Assembly (NCBI RefSeq): GCF_005768555.2
Contig: NZ_VCHX02000347.1
Span: 1 to 58,277 of the forward strand
Direction of reading: 5' to 3'
Origin: Streptomyces sporangiiformans
GTDB lineage: Bacteria > Actinomycetota > Actinomycetes > Streptomycetales > Streptomycetaceae
DNA length: 58,277 nucleotides
Both the position numbers and the translations under genes were made by a program. The first letter of the stretch is position 1, and the number at the start of each line of letters is the position of its first letter. Of this stretch, positions 25,433 through 34,190 are shown one piece after another. A model generated the notes under the pieces. The model saw nothing but the letters and a program-made list of their open reading frames with translations, did not search any database and was not told where the DNA came from.

Positions 25433-25608
25433 TCGATGCGGGTAACCATGACACCACCCCCTGGGCCCGTCAATACCCGTGCGTGATTGCTGTTCGGTTA
25501 CGGCGCAGGGTCACTCCGGATCAGACCTGGAGCCGGCACGCATCAGAACTGGAGCCTGGCCCGCGCGGTCGAGCATCAGTAGGCGCGAGGACCGCCGTGT
25601 GAGGGGCG

Positions 25609-26013
25609 TCAGCCTGCCGTGTTCACCATCGACGCCGCCGCGTACGTCAGGTAGTTCCACAGCGTGCGCTCGTGTTCCTCGGAGAGGCCGAGCTCGTCGA
25701 CGGCGACCCGCATGTGCTTGAGCCAGGCGTCGTGCGCAGCGCGGTCGACGGTGAAGGGCGCGTGGCGCATCCGGAGCCGGGGGTGGCCGCGGTTGTCGCT
25801 GTAGGTGGTCGGGCCGCCCCAGTACTGCATCAGGAACAGCGTGAGGCGCTCCTCGGCCGGGCCCAGGTCCTCCTCGGGATACATGGGCCGCAGCAGCGGG
25901 TCCTCGGCGACCCCCTCGTAGAAACGGCGCACGAGGCGCCGGAAGGTCTCCTCGCCACCGACCTGTTCGTAGAAGGTCTGCTCCTGAAGTGTGCCGCGCC
26001 GAATCTCTTTCAC
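25609..26013 (-). CDS. Group II truncated haemoglobin
   Basis: 134 residues. The 2-on-2 globin pattern is clear: FYEQVGGEETFRRLVRRFYEGV, MQYWGGPTTYSDNRGHPRLRMRHAPF with proximal His about 84, and DAWLKHM, whose Trp (about 97) is the G8 tryptophan of group II (trHbO). It binds O2 or NO at haem and may act in oxygen delivery or NO dioxygenation. It is divergent from a methyltransferase gene. Confidence 0.9.
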   Translation of the reverse strand: MKEIRRGTLQEQTFYEQVGGEETFRRLVRRFYEGVAEDPLLRPMYPEEDLGPAEERLTLFLMQYWGGPTTYSDNRGHPRLRMRHAPFTVDRAAHDAWLKHMRVAVDELGLSEEHERTLWNYLTYAAASMVNTAG

Positions 26014-26142
26014 CCGTCCATGGTCTCAGACGGGGGGACCGAGGACTCAAGGCTTAGGACCACCGGCATTCAAGCCCGGACAGGCGCGGTCAGGCCTGTT
26101 TCGGCGCTCGCCTCGCGGCCCGTCGCGCAGCACAGTGGAGGC

Positions 26143-27123
26143 ATGGGTGCACACGCCACCGACCACGGGCCGACCGACCTCGCCGCCATGGCGCGGGCCG
26201 CACTGGTGCAAGAGATCGACGCGAGCGGGGCCTGGGACGCCGACCCGGTCTGGCGGGAGGCGTTCGCGAGCGTCCCGCGTCATCTCTTCGTGCCGTACTA
26301 CTACGTCGGCGCCGAGGACGGCTACGAACGCCTGTGGGGCGAGGACCCCGACCCGCGCAGGCGCGAGCGCTGGCTGCGCGGCGCGTACGCCGACTCCCCG
26401 CTGGCCACGCGGGTGCGCAACGGCCAGCTGGTCTCGTCCAGCAGCCAGCCGTCCCTGATGGCGAAGATGCTGACGGAACTGGAGGTACGGGACGGGAACA
26501 CGGTCCTGGAGATCGGCGCGGGTACCGGCTACAACGCGGCCCTGCTCGCCCACCGGCTGGGCGACGACCTGGTCACCACGATCGATCTGGACCCGGAGAT
26601 CACCGAGTCGGCCCGGCAGCACCTGGCCGCCGCTGGGCACCGCCCGACCGTCGTCACCGGGGACGGCGCCCGCGGCTGCCCCGAACGCGCCCCGTACGAC
26701 CGGATCATCGCGACCTGCACGGTGACCTCGATCCCGCGCCCCTGGCTCGCTCAGTGCACCCCCGGCGCCCACATCCTCACGCCGTTCGCGACCGGCCTGG
26801 TCGACCTGCGCGTACGCGACACCGAGCACGCCGAGGGGCACTTCCTGCACACGCCCGCCTACTTCGTGCCCCTGCGCGGCACCGACCGGCATGAGCCGGA
26901 GCCCACGGGCGACGGATGCCTGCCGCGCCGGGCCGTCCAGCACGAGTCCTTCCGCTTCCTGCTGGCCCTCACCTGGGGCATCCTCGATCCGCACGAGGCC
27001 GTGGTCCTGTGGGAGCGCGCGGAGCGCCCGGAGCGCGAGCGGTACGGGATCTCGGTCAGCGGAGAGCGCGAGTGGGCGTGGCTGGACGATCCGGAAGGGC
27101 CGTATGCCTGGCCGCTGCGGTGA
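26143..27123 (+). CDS. PIMT-like SAM-dependent methyltransferase
   Basis: About 326 residues. The N-terminal region (VPRHLFVPYYYV, QLVSSSSQPSLMAKML) and the SAM motif VLEIGAGTGYNAALLA resemble protein-L-isoaspartate O-methyltransferase. The protein is about 100 residues longer than housekeeping PIMT, with an extra C-terminal domain (FRFLLALTWGILD, EREWAWLDDPEGPYAWPL). Such extended PIMT relatives can modify natural-product peptides. No peptide precursor is adjacent here. The ATG at 26143 sits too close to GGAGG; 26188 is an alternative start. Confidence 0.75.
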   Translation: MGAHATDHGPTDLAAMARAALVQEIDASGAWDADPVWREAFASVPRHLFVPYYYVGAEDGYERLWGEDPDPRRRERWLRGAYADSPLATRVRNGQLVSSSSQPSLMAKMLTELEVRDGNTVLEIGAGTGYNAALLAHRLGDDLVTTIDLDPEITESARQHLAAAGHRPTVVTGDGARGCPERAPYDRIIATCTVTSIPRPWLAQCTPGAHILTPFATGLVDLRVRDTEHAEGHFLHTPAYFVPLRGTDRHEPEPTGDGCLPRRAVQHESFRFLLALTWGILDPHEAVVLWERAERPERERYGISVSGEREWAWLDDPEGPYAWPLR

Positions 27124-27222
27124 CACAGCCGCACGGTGACACCGCAGCCCTGGCCCGTACGCCACTCATGCGGCCCGTACGCGCCTGAAGCCCGCCCGTA
27201 CGCTCCGAAGCGTTTCTGCCCC

Positions 27223-28566
27223 TCAGCCCCGGCGGATCGTGATCGTCGTCCAGGCCCCCACATGCACCCGGTCGCCGTCCTGCAGCGGTACGGGGACGAA
27301 GGGCTGGATGGGCTCCTCGGCGCCGTTGACGGTGGTGCCGTTGGTGGAGTTCTGGTCGACCACCGCCCAGCTGCCGTCGGGTTGCTGGACGAGAACCGCG
27401 TGCTGGTGCGAGACGCCGGGGTCCTCCGGCGGCACCGACAGATCGATGTCGGGGGTGTCGCCCGTGGAGTGGCGACGGCGGCCGATCGTGATCTGGTTGC
27501 CGACGAGCGGGCGCTGCTGCTCCGGTGAGTACGCGGGCAGGTTCAGCCCCGTGGCCTCGGGGCCGGAGCGCTGCATCATCGCCATGAAGTACTCGCGGTC
27601 GGGCCCGATCGTGATGCTCCAGTTCAGCGGCTGCTGCTGCTGGAACCCGGGCGGGGCCTGGGTCGCGCCGGGCTGCGGGTAGCCGTACCCGCCCTGACCG
27701 GAACCGGGGCCACCGGGGGTACCGGCCGCCGGACCCGAAGGCGGCGGGATCACCCAGTCGTCTTCGCCACCCCCGAAGGACGGTCCGCCCGGAGCCTGCG
27801 GGTGGCCGGTCTCCTGCGGATACGCGGGCGGAGGCGGGGGCCCGCCGGCCTGCTGGAACGCCTGCGGATCACCGGGCCCACCGGGACCGCCGTGCCCGCC
27901 TTGACCACCCGGGCCGCCTTGACCACCGGGAAAACCAGAAGAACCGGGATCACCAGGCGCACCGGGAAAACCATGCCCACCGGGACCACCAGGACCGTTG
28001 GCCCCGGGCCCAGGGCCTCCCGGCCCGGGCGGCGGCGGAACCGGGCGCGACGGATCGCCGGGGAACCCGGACGGTCCCGACGGCTCGCCGCCGAACGGCG
28101 GGATCGGCTCCGCGGGCCGGTTCACCTGCGAGGGTCGCGAGCTCTGGTAGTCGTACGGATCATGGCCGGAACCGGGCTGTCCGGGCTGCTGCTGCTGGAA
28201 CTGGAGCGCCGGGTTCGGACCCCCGGGACCGGCACCGGGACCCGGCGGGCGCGGTGCGGCCGGGGTGTACGAGGTCGCCGTGTTCGTCAGGAAGTTCCAC
28301 CGGCACTCCTCGCAGAACGGCGCCCCGCCCTCGCGCGGGGTGTGGCACTGCGGGCAGAACTCCGGCTCGGGTGCCGGGTCGGGCACGGCGGACAGGTGCC
28401 CGTGCCCGCCCTGTCCGGGCGGCGGCGAGCCCGCCGGGGGATAGCCGTAGCCGGCCGCCGGGGGCGGAGGAGGCGGGGGCGGGGGTACGGCTCCGGCCAT
28501 GCGGTGACCGCAGACCTCGCACCAGTCGTCGGAACCCGACTGGTGTCCGTTCGGGCAGGTCGGCAT
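27223..28566 (-). CDS. FHA-domain protein with double zinc ribbon
   Basis: 447 residues. Two N-terminal zinc ribbons (CPNGH...CEVCG and CPQC...CEEC, residues 4-95) are followed by a 230-residue Pro/Gly/Gln-rich disordered linker. A C-terminal FHA domain has GRRRHST, VSHQHAVL and STNGTTVNG, so phosphothreonine binding should be intact. It is the last gene of the kinase/phosphatase locus. By analogy with GarA/OdhI, the FHA partner of PknG in other actinobacteria, it may read or receive phosphates from the PknG-like kinase (inference), though GarA is much shorter. GGGAG precedes the ATG. Confidence 0.85.
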   Translation of the reverse strand: MPTCPNGHQSGSDDWCEVCGHRMAGAVPPPPPPPPPAAGYGYPPAGSPPPGQGGHGHLSAVPDPAPEPEFCPQCHTPREGGAPFCEECRWNFLTNTATSYTPAAPRPPGPGAGPGGPNPALQFQQQQPGQPGSGHDPYDYQSSRPSQVNRPAEPIPPFGGEPSGPSGFPGDPSRPVPPPPGPGGPGPGANGPGGPGGHGFPGAPGDPGSSGFPGGQGGPGGQGGHGGPGGPGDPQAFQQAGGPPPPPAYPQETGHPQAPGGPSFGGGEDDWVIPPPSGPAAGTPGGPGSGQGGYGYPQPGATQAPPGFQQQQPLNWSITIGPDREYFMAMMQRSGPEATGLNLPAYSPEQQRPLVGNQITIGRRRHSTGDTPDIDLSVPPEDPGVSHQHAVLVQQPDGSWAVVDQNSTNGTTVNGAEEPIQPFVPVPLQDGDRVHVGAWTTITIRRG

Positions 28567-28648
28567 GTCGGCGCTTCTCCCTTTCCTGTCCGGTCCCGGG
28601 GGACCGAAGTTCTCCGTCCCCTCGGGTGAGGGCCGGGCTCGTTTTTCT

Positions 28649-28669
28649 CCGGCCCCGAGGAGGGGCCGG
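28649..28669. terminator. Strong hairpin between the VWA and FHA genes
   Basis: CCGGCCCC and GGGGCCGG form a perfect 8-bp stem around GAGGA. It lies just after the VWA stop codon on the minus strand. It could attenuate transcription into the FHA gene or stabilise the upstream message. A smaller perfect hairpin (CGGTCC / GGACCG) sits at 28591-28606. Confidence 0.5.
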
Positions 28670-28674
28670 ACCGC

Positions 28675-30021
28675 CTACTTCTTTACACGAACAGTCTTGG
28701 TGGACCGTGTCTCGAGAGTCATCTCGTCGGCTTCCTCGACCTTCGCTTTCAATCGCACAGTACCTGCCGGGGCGTCGACCACGTCCACCACCTTCGCAAG
28801 GAGTTTCGCCGTATCGGCGTTTCCGGAGATGCTGGCGAGCTGAACCGCCCGGCCCAGCTTGGCCGTTGCTCCGTCGACATCTCCCGCTTTACGGGCATCC
28901 AAACCCTGTTGGATGACTTGTGCCAGTTCGGCCTGGCCCGTGTAGTGCGCGACCTGCGGGTTGATGGACGTGGACGCCGTCATGTCGTCGGTCCACACGG
29001 CCCGTACGAGACCCTGCGCGCCCAGCGTCTGGGCGGTGCCGTCGGGTTGCGGGATCACCAGGGAGACCCGGGCCGCGAGCATTTCCTGGCCGATTCCCGC
29101 CGACGGCACCTCGACGCACACGTGGTAGTCACGGGACTCGTCGCCCCATGAGCCCGTCGGATAGTCCCCGGCGCGCGGGCCCGCCTCCGTGCGGCGGTCG
29201 GTCAACTCCTCGACCGTGGGCGCGACCTGCTTGACGAACTTGATGGCTGTGCCCACCGGCGTCCACAGCCGCAGGGCCACGTCCGCGACCTCCTTGCCCA
29301 TGGCCGTCTCCATCATCTGCGTGAAGTCGGCGGACAGACCGGCCGGGTCGGCGACGATGTCGGCGGTGCCGAGGAGCGCGGAGGCGATCCCGGTGACCTC
29401 CTTGACCTCCCAGTCGGTGCCGACGCCCCGCGCGTCACAGGTGAAGCGGCCGGCGCAGGCGTCCAGCGCCGCCTTCAGGTCCTCCGGCGACTCGTGTTCG
29501 TTGCGGCCGTCGGTGAGTACGATGCCGTGCCGGATGGCGACGTCCGCCGAGGAGAGCAGCCGGTCGGCCAGCCGCAGCCAGGTGCCGATCGCGGTGCCGC
29601 CGCCCGCGCTCAGCTTGCGCAGCGCCTGCTTGGCCTGGTCGCGGGTCCGCGCGTCGGCGACCGCGAGACGCCCGTCGCCCGGGTAGACCTCCTTGGCCAC
29701 GTGTGTGCCGCCGATCACGGCGAAGTGCACGCCGTCGCGCAGGGCGTCGATGGCGGCGGCCGTCGCGTCGCGGGCGCCGCGCATCTTGGTCGGCGGGTAG
29801 TCCATCGAGCCCGAACAGTCGACCATGATCGCCACGGCCGCGTCCGGTCCCTGCCCCGGCGTGTAGAGATGTGGCGCGGCGACCGCACTGCCGATGGTGC
29901 CGCCGCCGGTCGAGGTCACCGTCACGATCGCGTTGACCTCACGGCCGCCTTCCGGCAGGTACTCGTTCTGGTACACATCCACCGAGAACTGCGGCACGTT
30001 CGACTTCGAGAAATTGGCCAT
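28675..30021 (-). CDS. VWA-domain (TerY-like) protein
   Basis: About 448 residues, cytoplasmic, starting at ATG 30021 with GGGGGAG upstream. The VWA domain has a complete metal-ion-dependent adhesion site: DCSGS (Asp68, Ser70, Ser72), the Thr in GGGTAIGTWL and the Asp in LTDGRNEH. A beta-rich domain and a helical C-terminal part (AELAQVIQQGLDARKAGDVDGATAKLGRA, TPR-like) follow. VWA proteins of this type occur with PP2C phosphatases and kinases in the TerY-P triad. Here it directly follows a PP2C gene in a kinase operon. It likely acts as a Mg2+-dependent assembly scaffold (inference). Confidence 0.82.
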   Translation of the reverse strand: MANFSKSNVPQFSVDVYQNEYLPEGGREVNAIVTVTSTGGGTIGSAVAAPHLYTPGQGPDAAVAIMVDCSGSMDYPPTKMRGARDATAAAIDALRDGVHFAVIGGTHVAKEVYPGDGRLAVADARTRDQAKQALRKLSAGGGTAIGTWLRLADRLLSSADVAIRHGIVLTDGRNEHESPEDLKAALDACAGRFTCDARGVGTDWEVKEVTGIASALLGTADIVADPAGLSADFTQMMETAMGKEVADVALRLWTPVGTAIKFVKQVAPTVEELTDRRTEAGPRAGDYPTGSWGDESRDYHVCVEVPSAGIGQEMLAARVSLVIPQPDGTAQTLGAQGLVRAVWTDDMTASTSINPQVAHYTGQAELAQVIQQGLDARKAGDVDGATAKLGRAVQLASISGNADTAKLLAKVVDVVDAPAGTVRLKAKVEEADEMTLETRSTKTVRVKK

Positions 30022-30094
30022 GCTGTCTCTGCTCCCCCTCAGGACCCCCACGAGCCGTGGGACAAATCGGTGGGCGGACCGGTCCCCTCCGGCC

Positions 30095-30183
30095 CGGGGC
30101 CGTTCCTTCCCGGCCCCGAGACCGGTCTCCGGCCGGCCTCGGAGACCGGATCCGTCCGGTTCCCGAGACCGGATTTCGTCCGG
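30095..30183. repeat. Array of hairpin-forming repeats between the PP2C and VWA genes
   Basis: CGGGGCCG/CGGCCCCG (30095-30118) is an 8-bp stem. GAGACCGGTCTC (30118-30129) is a perfect palindrome. CCGGTCTCC/GGAGACCGG (30122-30149) is a 9-bp stem. GAGACCGGAT is then directly repeated near 30142 and 30165. The structures fill most of the 164-bp intercistronic gap. Confidence 0.55.
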
Positions 30184-30185
30184 CC

Positions 30186-31478
30186 TCAGGCCGATCCTGC
30201 CCCCTGGGGCGGGGCCGGGAACGGCAGGACGGCCACTGTTACGTTGTCGTGGCCCCCGCCGTCCAGGGCGTGGCCGACCAGGACCTGGGCGCTGTGCAGC
30301 GGCCGGACCGCGGCGTCGGGCGGGATGACCTCGGCCATTTCCTCGGCCGCCTCAGCGTAGTTCCACAACCCGTCCGTGCACACCACCACTACACCCGGCC
30401 GGTCCGGTTTGAAGGAAGCGGTGTGCGGCTCCAGTTCGTACGCATCCGCCCCGAGCCAGCCCGTAATGGCGTGGGCGCGCTCGTCGGCGTAGGCCTCGGC
30501 CTCGCTCATCAGGCCGGCGGCGACCATCTGCGCCGCCCACGAGTCGTCCTCCGTGAGCCGGGCCGCGGGTGAACCCCGGTCCACCGGGACCCAGTAGGCG
30601 CGGCTGTCGCCGACCCAGCCGACGATCAGCAGGCTGGGGGTGACGACGGCGCCGACGAGGGTGCAGGCGGGCGCGTTCTGATGCGGGGCGTGCTCGTCCG
30701 GAGGGGTGGTTCCCGCCAGGGAGTTGACCGCCTGGGAGGCGGCGATGATCGCGTCGTGCATGGCCTGCTGCGGATGCGCGCCGCGCGGCAGGGAGTCCAG
30801 GAGCGCTTCGTTGGCGGCGCGGGACGCGGCCAGGGAGGCCTCGTCGGGGCGGGTCGCCGAGGAGACGCCGTCGCAGACGACCGCGACGACGGCGGGGGAG
30901 CCGTCGGGCAGCGCGGTCGACGACACGGCGAACGCGTCCTCGTTGCGGTGGTGGCGCAGCCCCCGGTCACTGACCGCGGCGACCGCACCCAACTCCTGCT
31001 CCATGTGGTCGCGTTCGCGTGGCTGGGCGTGTCCGCAGTTCTCGCAGTAGCCGTCGCGGTCGACCTGGCCCGCACGGCAGGCCACGCACAGCTTGGTGCC
31101 GGCGGACGGCGTCGCGAAGTCGGCCGTCCGCGGATCGGGTGCCTGCAAGGCGTACTCGTCCGGCTCCGGATGCCCGTCGAACCGTACCTCCGCCGGGAGT
31201 TCCGACCCGCCCGAGTCGGTCCCCTGGATGTCGGTCGGCACATGCACCGGGGCGGGCATGTCCGAGCTGTCCACCTCCGGGGCGACCGGCCAGTCGACGG
31301 GCCCGCCGGCCGAAGTGGGCCGCGGCACCGCGCCGTTCATGGTCATCGTGGGGCTGTCGTGCGGTGGCGCGGGCACGGCCGACAGGTCGTACCCGCACGC
31401 ACCGCAGAAGCGGTCGCCGGACTCCAGCGGCTCCTCGCAGCTGGGGCACTTCGACAATGCCGGGGGCATCTGCGACAT
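30186..31478 (-). CDS. PP2C-family Ser/Thr protein phosphatase with zinc ribbons
   Basis: About 430 residues. The N-terminus holds a zinc ribbon (Cys11, 14, 25, 28) and a second one near residue 130 (CVAC...CENCG). The C-terminal 250 residues are a PP2C domain with every metal motif: RNEDAF, VCDGVSS, VGDSRAYW, CTDGLWNY and GGHDNVTV. It should be an active Mn2+/Mg2+-dependent phosphatase opposing the PknG-like kinase, whose stop codon is 3 nt upstream. No membrane helix is present, unlike PstP. Confidence 0.9.
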   Translation of the reverse strand: MSQMPPALSKCPSCEEPLESGDRFCGACGYDLSAVPAPPHDSPTMTMNGAVPRPTSAGGPVDWPVAPEVDSSDMPAPVHVPTDIQGTDSGGSELPAEVRFDGHPEPDEYALQAPDPRTADFATPSAGTKLCVACRAGQVDRDGYCENCGHAQPRERDHMEQELGAVAAVSDRGLRHHRNEDAFAVSSTALPDGSPAVVAVVCDGVSSATRPDEASLAASRAANEALLDSLPRGAHPQQAMHDAIIAASQAVNSLAGTTPPDEHAPHQNAPACTLVGAVVTPSLLIVGWVGDSRAYWVPVDRGSPAARLTEDDSWAAQMVAAGLMSEAEAYADERAHAITGWLGADAYELEPHTASFKPDRPGVVVVCTDGLWNYAEAAEEMAEVIPPDAAVRPLHSAQVLVGHALDGGGHDNVTVAVLPFPAPPQGAGSA

Positions 31479-31481
31479 CAA

Positions 31482-34190
31482 TTACACCCACGTCCGGGGG
31501 CGGTAGCGGTTGGCGCGCTCCACCAGATCGATCCTCTCCTCGCCACCCTGGGCGAGCCGGGCCAGTGTCCGGTACGAGCGCTCGAGGCCGAAGCGGAGGC
31601 CTCGCTCGTCCAGGTCACTGCCGAGCAGTACGGTCCGCGCACCGGTCGTCGGCGGCGCAGAACCCTGGCTACCGGAGAGTACCCAGTCGAGGGCGCAGCC
31701 AAGGACCTCTGTGGACAACTGCTCGCGGCGAACCGCGTCCAGACCGTATCCCCCCAGCGCCTCGATCTGTCCCGCGGCCGCGGTGAGATCCTCCAGGAAC
31801 GGCGCGTCGGGCGCCTCGTTCATACGGTGCCGCAGGCGCGCCCGTACGGCGGCGACGCGGGCCGCAGTGTAGTGGATCGACGCCTCCGGCACCGACTCCA
31901 GGGTCCGTACGGCGCCCCGGCGGTCGCCCGCCGCGAGCTGCACGCGGGCCAGCCCGAACGCGGAGCTCACATAGCTCGGGTCGGTCGTCCACACGAGGCG
32001 GTAGTACTCGGCGGCGTTGTCCAGCTGCCCGAGGACCTCCGCGCACAGGCCGAGGGCCAGCTTGGGGGCGGGTTCGCCGGGGAACGCGTCGTAGATCGCG
32101 TCGAAGGACAGCGCCGCGGTCTCGTACTCGGCGGTGGCGAGGGCCGCGACGCCCCGGTACCAGACCACGCGCCAGTCGTCGGGGTGGTCCGCCTCCAACT
32201 CCGTCAACGCCTGTGTTGCCAGGGCAAGTTCGCTCTGGGGCGACTGGTGTTCCGGGCGGCCCGGATTTCCGGCCGGGGGTCCGGGGGTCGTCCCCCGGGA
32301 AGATGCAGCACCCATCTCCAGGCGGGCCCGCAGCTCGCGCAGCCGCAGCTCCAGAGAGCCGGTGGGCGCGGCGTGCAGCGCGGCGATCAGCTCCGCCGGC
32401 GCGGACGCCATGAGGCCGGCCAGGAAACCCGCGTTCGGGTCGCCGGGGTCGACCCGGGGGACCGGCAGCGCGAGCGCCGCGGCGGCCGTGCTGAGCGGCT
32501 TCACGAGGGCGGTCGGCCCGGGCGCCGGTGCGCCGTTGGGGGACGCGATGGCCGGCGTGCCGATGGGTGACGCGAGAGCCGGCACACCGTTCGCCCCGGT
32601 CGCCGACGCGGCCGGTGCTCCCGACATCGTGCCGGGCGGCAGTTGGGGAGCGCCGTTCTTCCCACGACGGCCCACCGGAATCACGCGTGCACCGAGCCGC
32701 GACACGTCCCCGTCCAGCTGCCCGAACAACTCCGTGTCCGTGACCTTCAGTTCGGGCCCGAAGAGCGTGGACAGCGAGGGGCGGGGCCGCCCTGTCTGCA
32801 GCGCCACGACCTCACGCAGCACACCCGTCAGCTGTTCCGCCATCTCCTGCGCGGAGGCGAACCGGCGGGCCGGGTCGGGGTCGGTTGCCCGGACGAGGAG
32901 CCGGTAGAACGACTCGTACGTACGGAAGACCTCGATGTTGTCCGGGTCGGGCAGGGAGTCCACGAACACGTTCGTGTAGCCCTGGAAGTCGAAGGTCAGC
33001 ACGGCGAGCGTACGGGCGACGGTGTAGAGGTCGGAGGCGACCGACGGGCCGAGCTCGGCGACCTCCGGCGCCTGGTAGCCGACCGTGCCGTAGATGGCCG
33101 ACTCGTCGTCGTCCATCCTGCGCACCGCGCCCATGTCGATCAGCTTGAGCTGGTCCTCGGTCTGGATCGCGTTGTCGACCTTGAAGTCGCAGTACAGGAG
33201 GTTGCGGCTGTGCAGGTGCCCGAGGGCTTCGAGCGCCTCGATGCCGTACGCGCACGCCTGCTCCACCGGCAGCGGATCGCGCTTCCCGCCCGCCGTACGA
33301 CGCTCGTTGGCGATCTCCTTGAGGGACTTGCCGCCGACGTACTCCATGACGATGTAGCCGTCCAGGGAGCCCGTGCGCTGGTCGAGGTGCTCGACGAAGT
33401 TGTAGATGCGCACGATGTTGGAGTGCTCGATCTCGGCGAGGAAGCGGCGCTCGGAGATCGCGGCCGCCATCGCGTCCTGGTCGCCCGTGTCGAGCAGGCC
33501 CTTGAGGACCACCCAGCGGTCGGACACCGCCCGGTCCACGGCGAGGTAGACCCAGCCGAGTCCGCCGTGCGCGAGGCAGCCCACCACCTCGTACTGACCG
33601 TGCACGATGTCGCCCGCGTGCAGCTTCGGCACGAACGAGTACGGGTGGCCGCACTTGGTGCAGAAGCCCTCCGTACGTCCCGGCCGGTCACCGCGCGAAC
33701 GTCCCACCTGCGCCCCGCAGTCGGAGCGCGAGCAGAACCGCTTCCGCTCGGGCACCTCGGGGTTCTCCTGGACCATCTCGCGCGGATCGGGGCGCGGCAC
33801 GTCCGGGACCGCGACGAGGCCGACACCCAGCCGGCCGCGGCCGGAGGACCCGGCCGTCGAACCGGAGCTGCGCACCGACACCGAACGGCCCGTCGACTTC
33901 CCCGACAAGGAGCGCGACAGACGGCCCGACACCGAGCGCCGGGACTGTGAGGAGCGGGACGACGCCCGGGAGGACGCCCGGGAACTGGAGCGCGAACTGC
34001 CGCTCCCGTGCGAGCCCTTGCCGCCCGCCGTGATCCCCGTGGGCGGGGAGCCCACCATGCCGCTCTGGGAGACGACGGGCGCCAGACCGCACGTGTCGCA
34101 GTACAGCTCGCCGCCGCCCACGTCCTCGTACGACCCCGAACAACCGGGGCGCTGGCACTGCCTTGGCTCGCTCGCGTTTTGCTGACTCAC
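31482..34190 (-). CDS. pknG: PknG-like Ser/Thr protein kinase with zinc ribbon and TPR domain
   Basis: 902 residues from GTG 34190, preceded by GGAGGGGGGAATC. The order is: Cys-rich ribbon (C12-C34), a Ser/Arg-rich linker (57-120), a rubredoxin-like ribbon (C153, C158, C177, C180), the kinase domain (about 195-470) and a C-terminal TPR region. Kinase motifs are HGGLGWVYLA, the Lys in VVLKGL (K230), YCDFKVDN (D335) and LIDMGAV (D352; DMG in place of DFG). This layout is PknG, the soluble kinase that controls glutamate metabolism through GarA in mycobacteria. The start overlaps the preceding gene by 4 bp. Confidence 0.9.
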   Translation of the reverse strand: MSQQNASEPRQCQRPGCSGSYEDVGGGELYCDTCGLAPVVSQSGMVGSPPTGITAGGKGSHGSGSSRSSSRASSRASSRSSQSRRSVSGRLSRSLSGKSTGRSVSVRSSGSTAGSSGRGRLGVGLVAVPDVPRPDPREMVQENPEVPERKRFCSRSDCGAQVGRSRGDRPGRTEGFCTKCGHPYSFVPKLHAGDIVHGQYEVVGCLAHGGLGWVYLAVDRAVSDRWVVLKGLLDTGDQDAMAAAISERRFLAEIEHSNIVRIYNFVEHLDQRTGSLDGYIVMEYVGGKSLKEIANERRTAGGKRDPLPVEQACAYGIEALEALGHLHSRNLLYCDFKVDNAIQTEDQLKLIDMGAVRRMDDDESAIYGTVGYQAPEVAELGPSVASDLYTVARTLAVLTFDFQGYTNVFVDSLPDPDNIEVFRTYESFYRLLVRATDPDPARRFASAQEMAEQLTGVLREVVALQTGRPRPSLSTLFGPELKVTDTELFGQLDGDVSRLGARVIPVGRRGKNGAPQLPPGTMSGAPAASATGANGVPALASPIGTPAIASPNGAPAPGPTALVKPLSTAAAALALPVPRVDPGDPNAGFLAGLMASAPAELIAALHAAPTGSLELRLRELRARLEMGAASSRGTTPGPPAGNPGRPEHQSPQSELALATQALTELEADHPDDWRVVWYRGVAALATAEYETAALSFDAIYDAFPGEPAPKLALGLCAEVLGQLDNAAEYYRLVWTTDPSYVSSAFGLARVQLAAGDRRGAVRTLESVPEASIHYTAARVAAVRARLRHRMNEAPDAPFLEDLTAAAGQIEALGGYGLDAVRREQLSTEVLGCALDWVLSGSQGSAPPTTGARTVLLGSDLDERGLRFGLERSYRTLARLAQGGEERIDLVERANRYRPRTWV

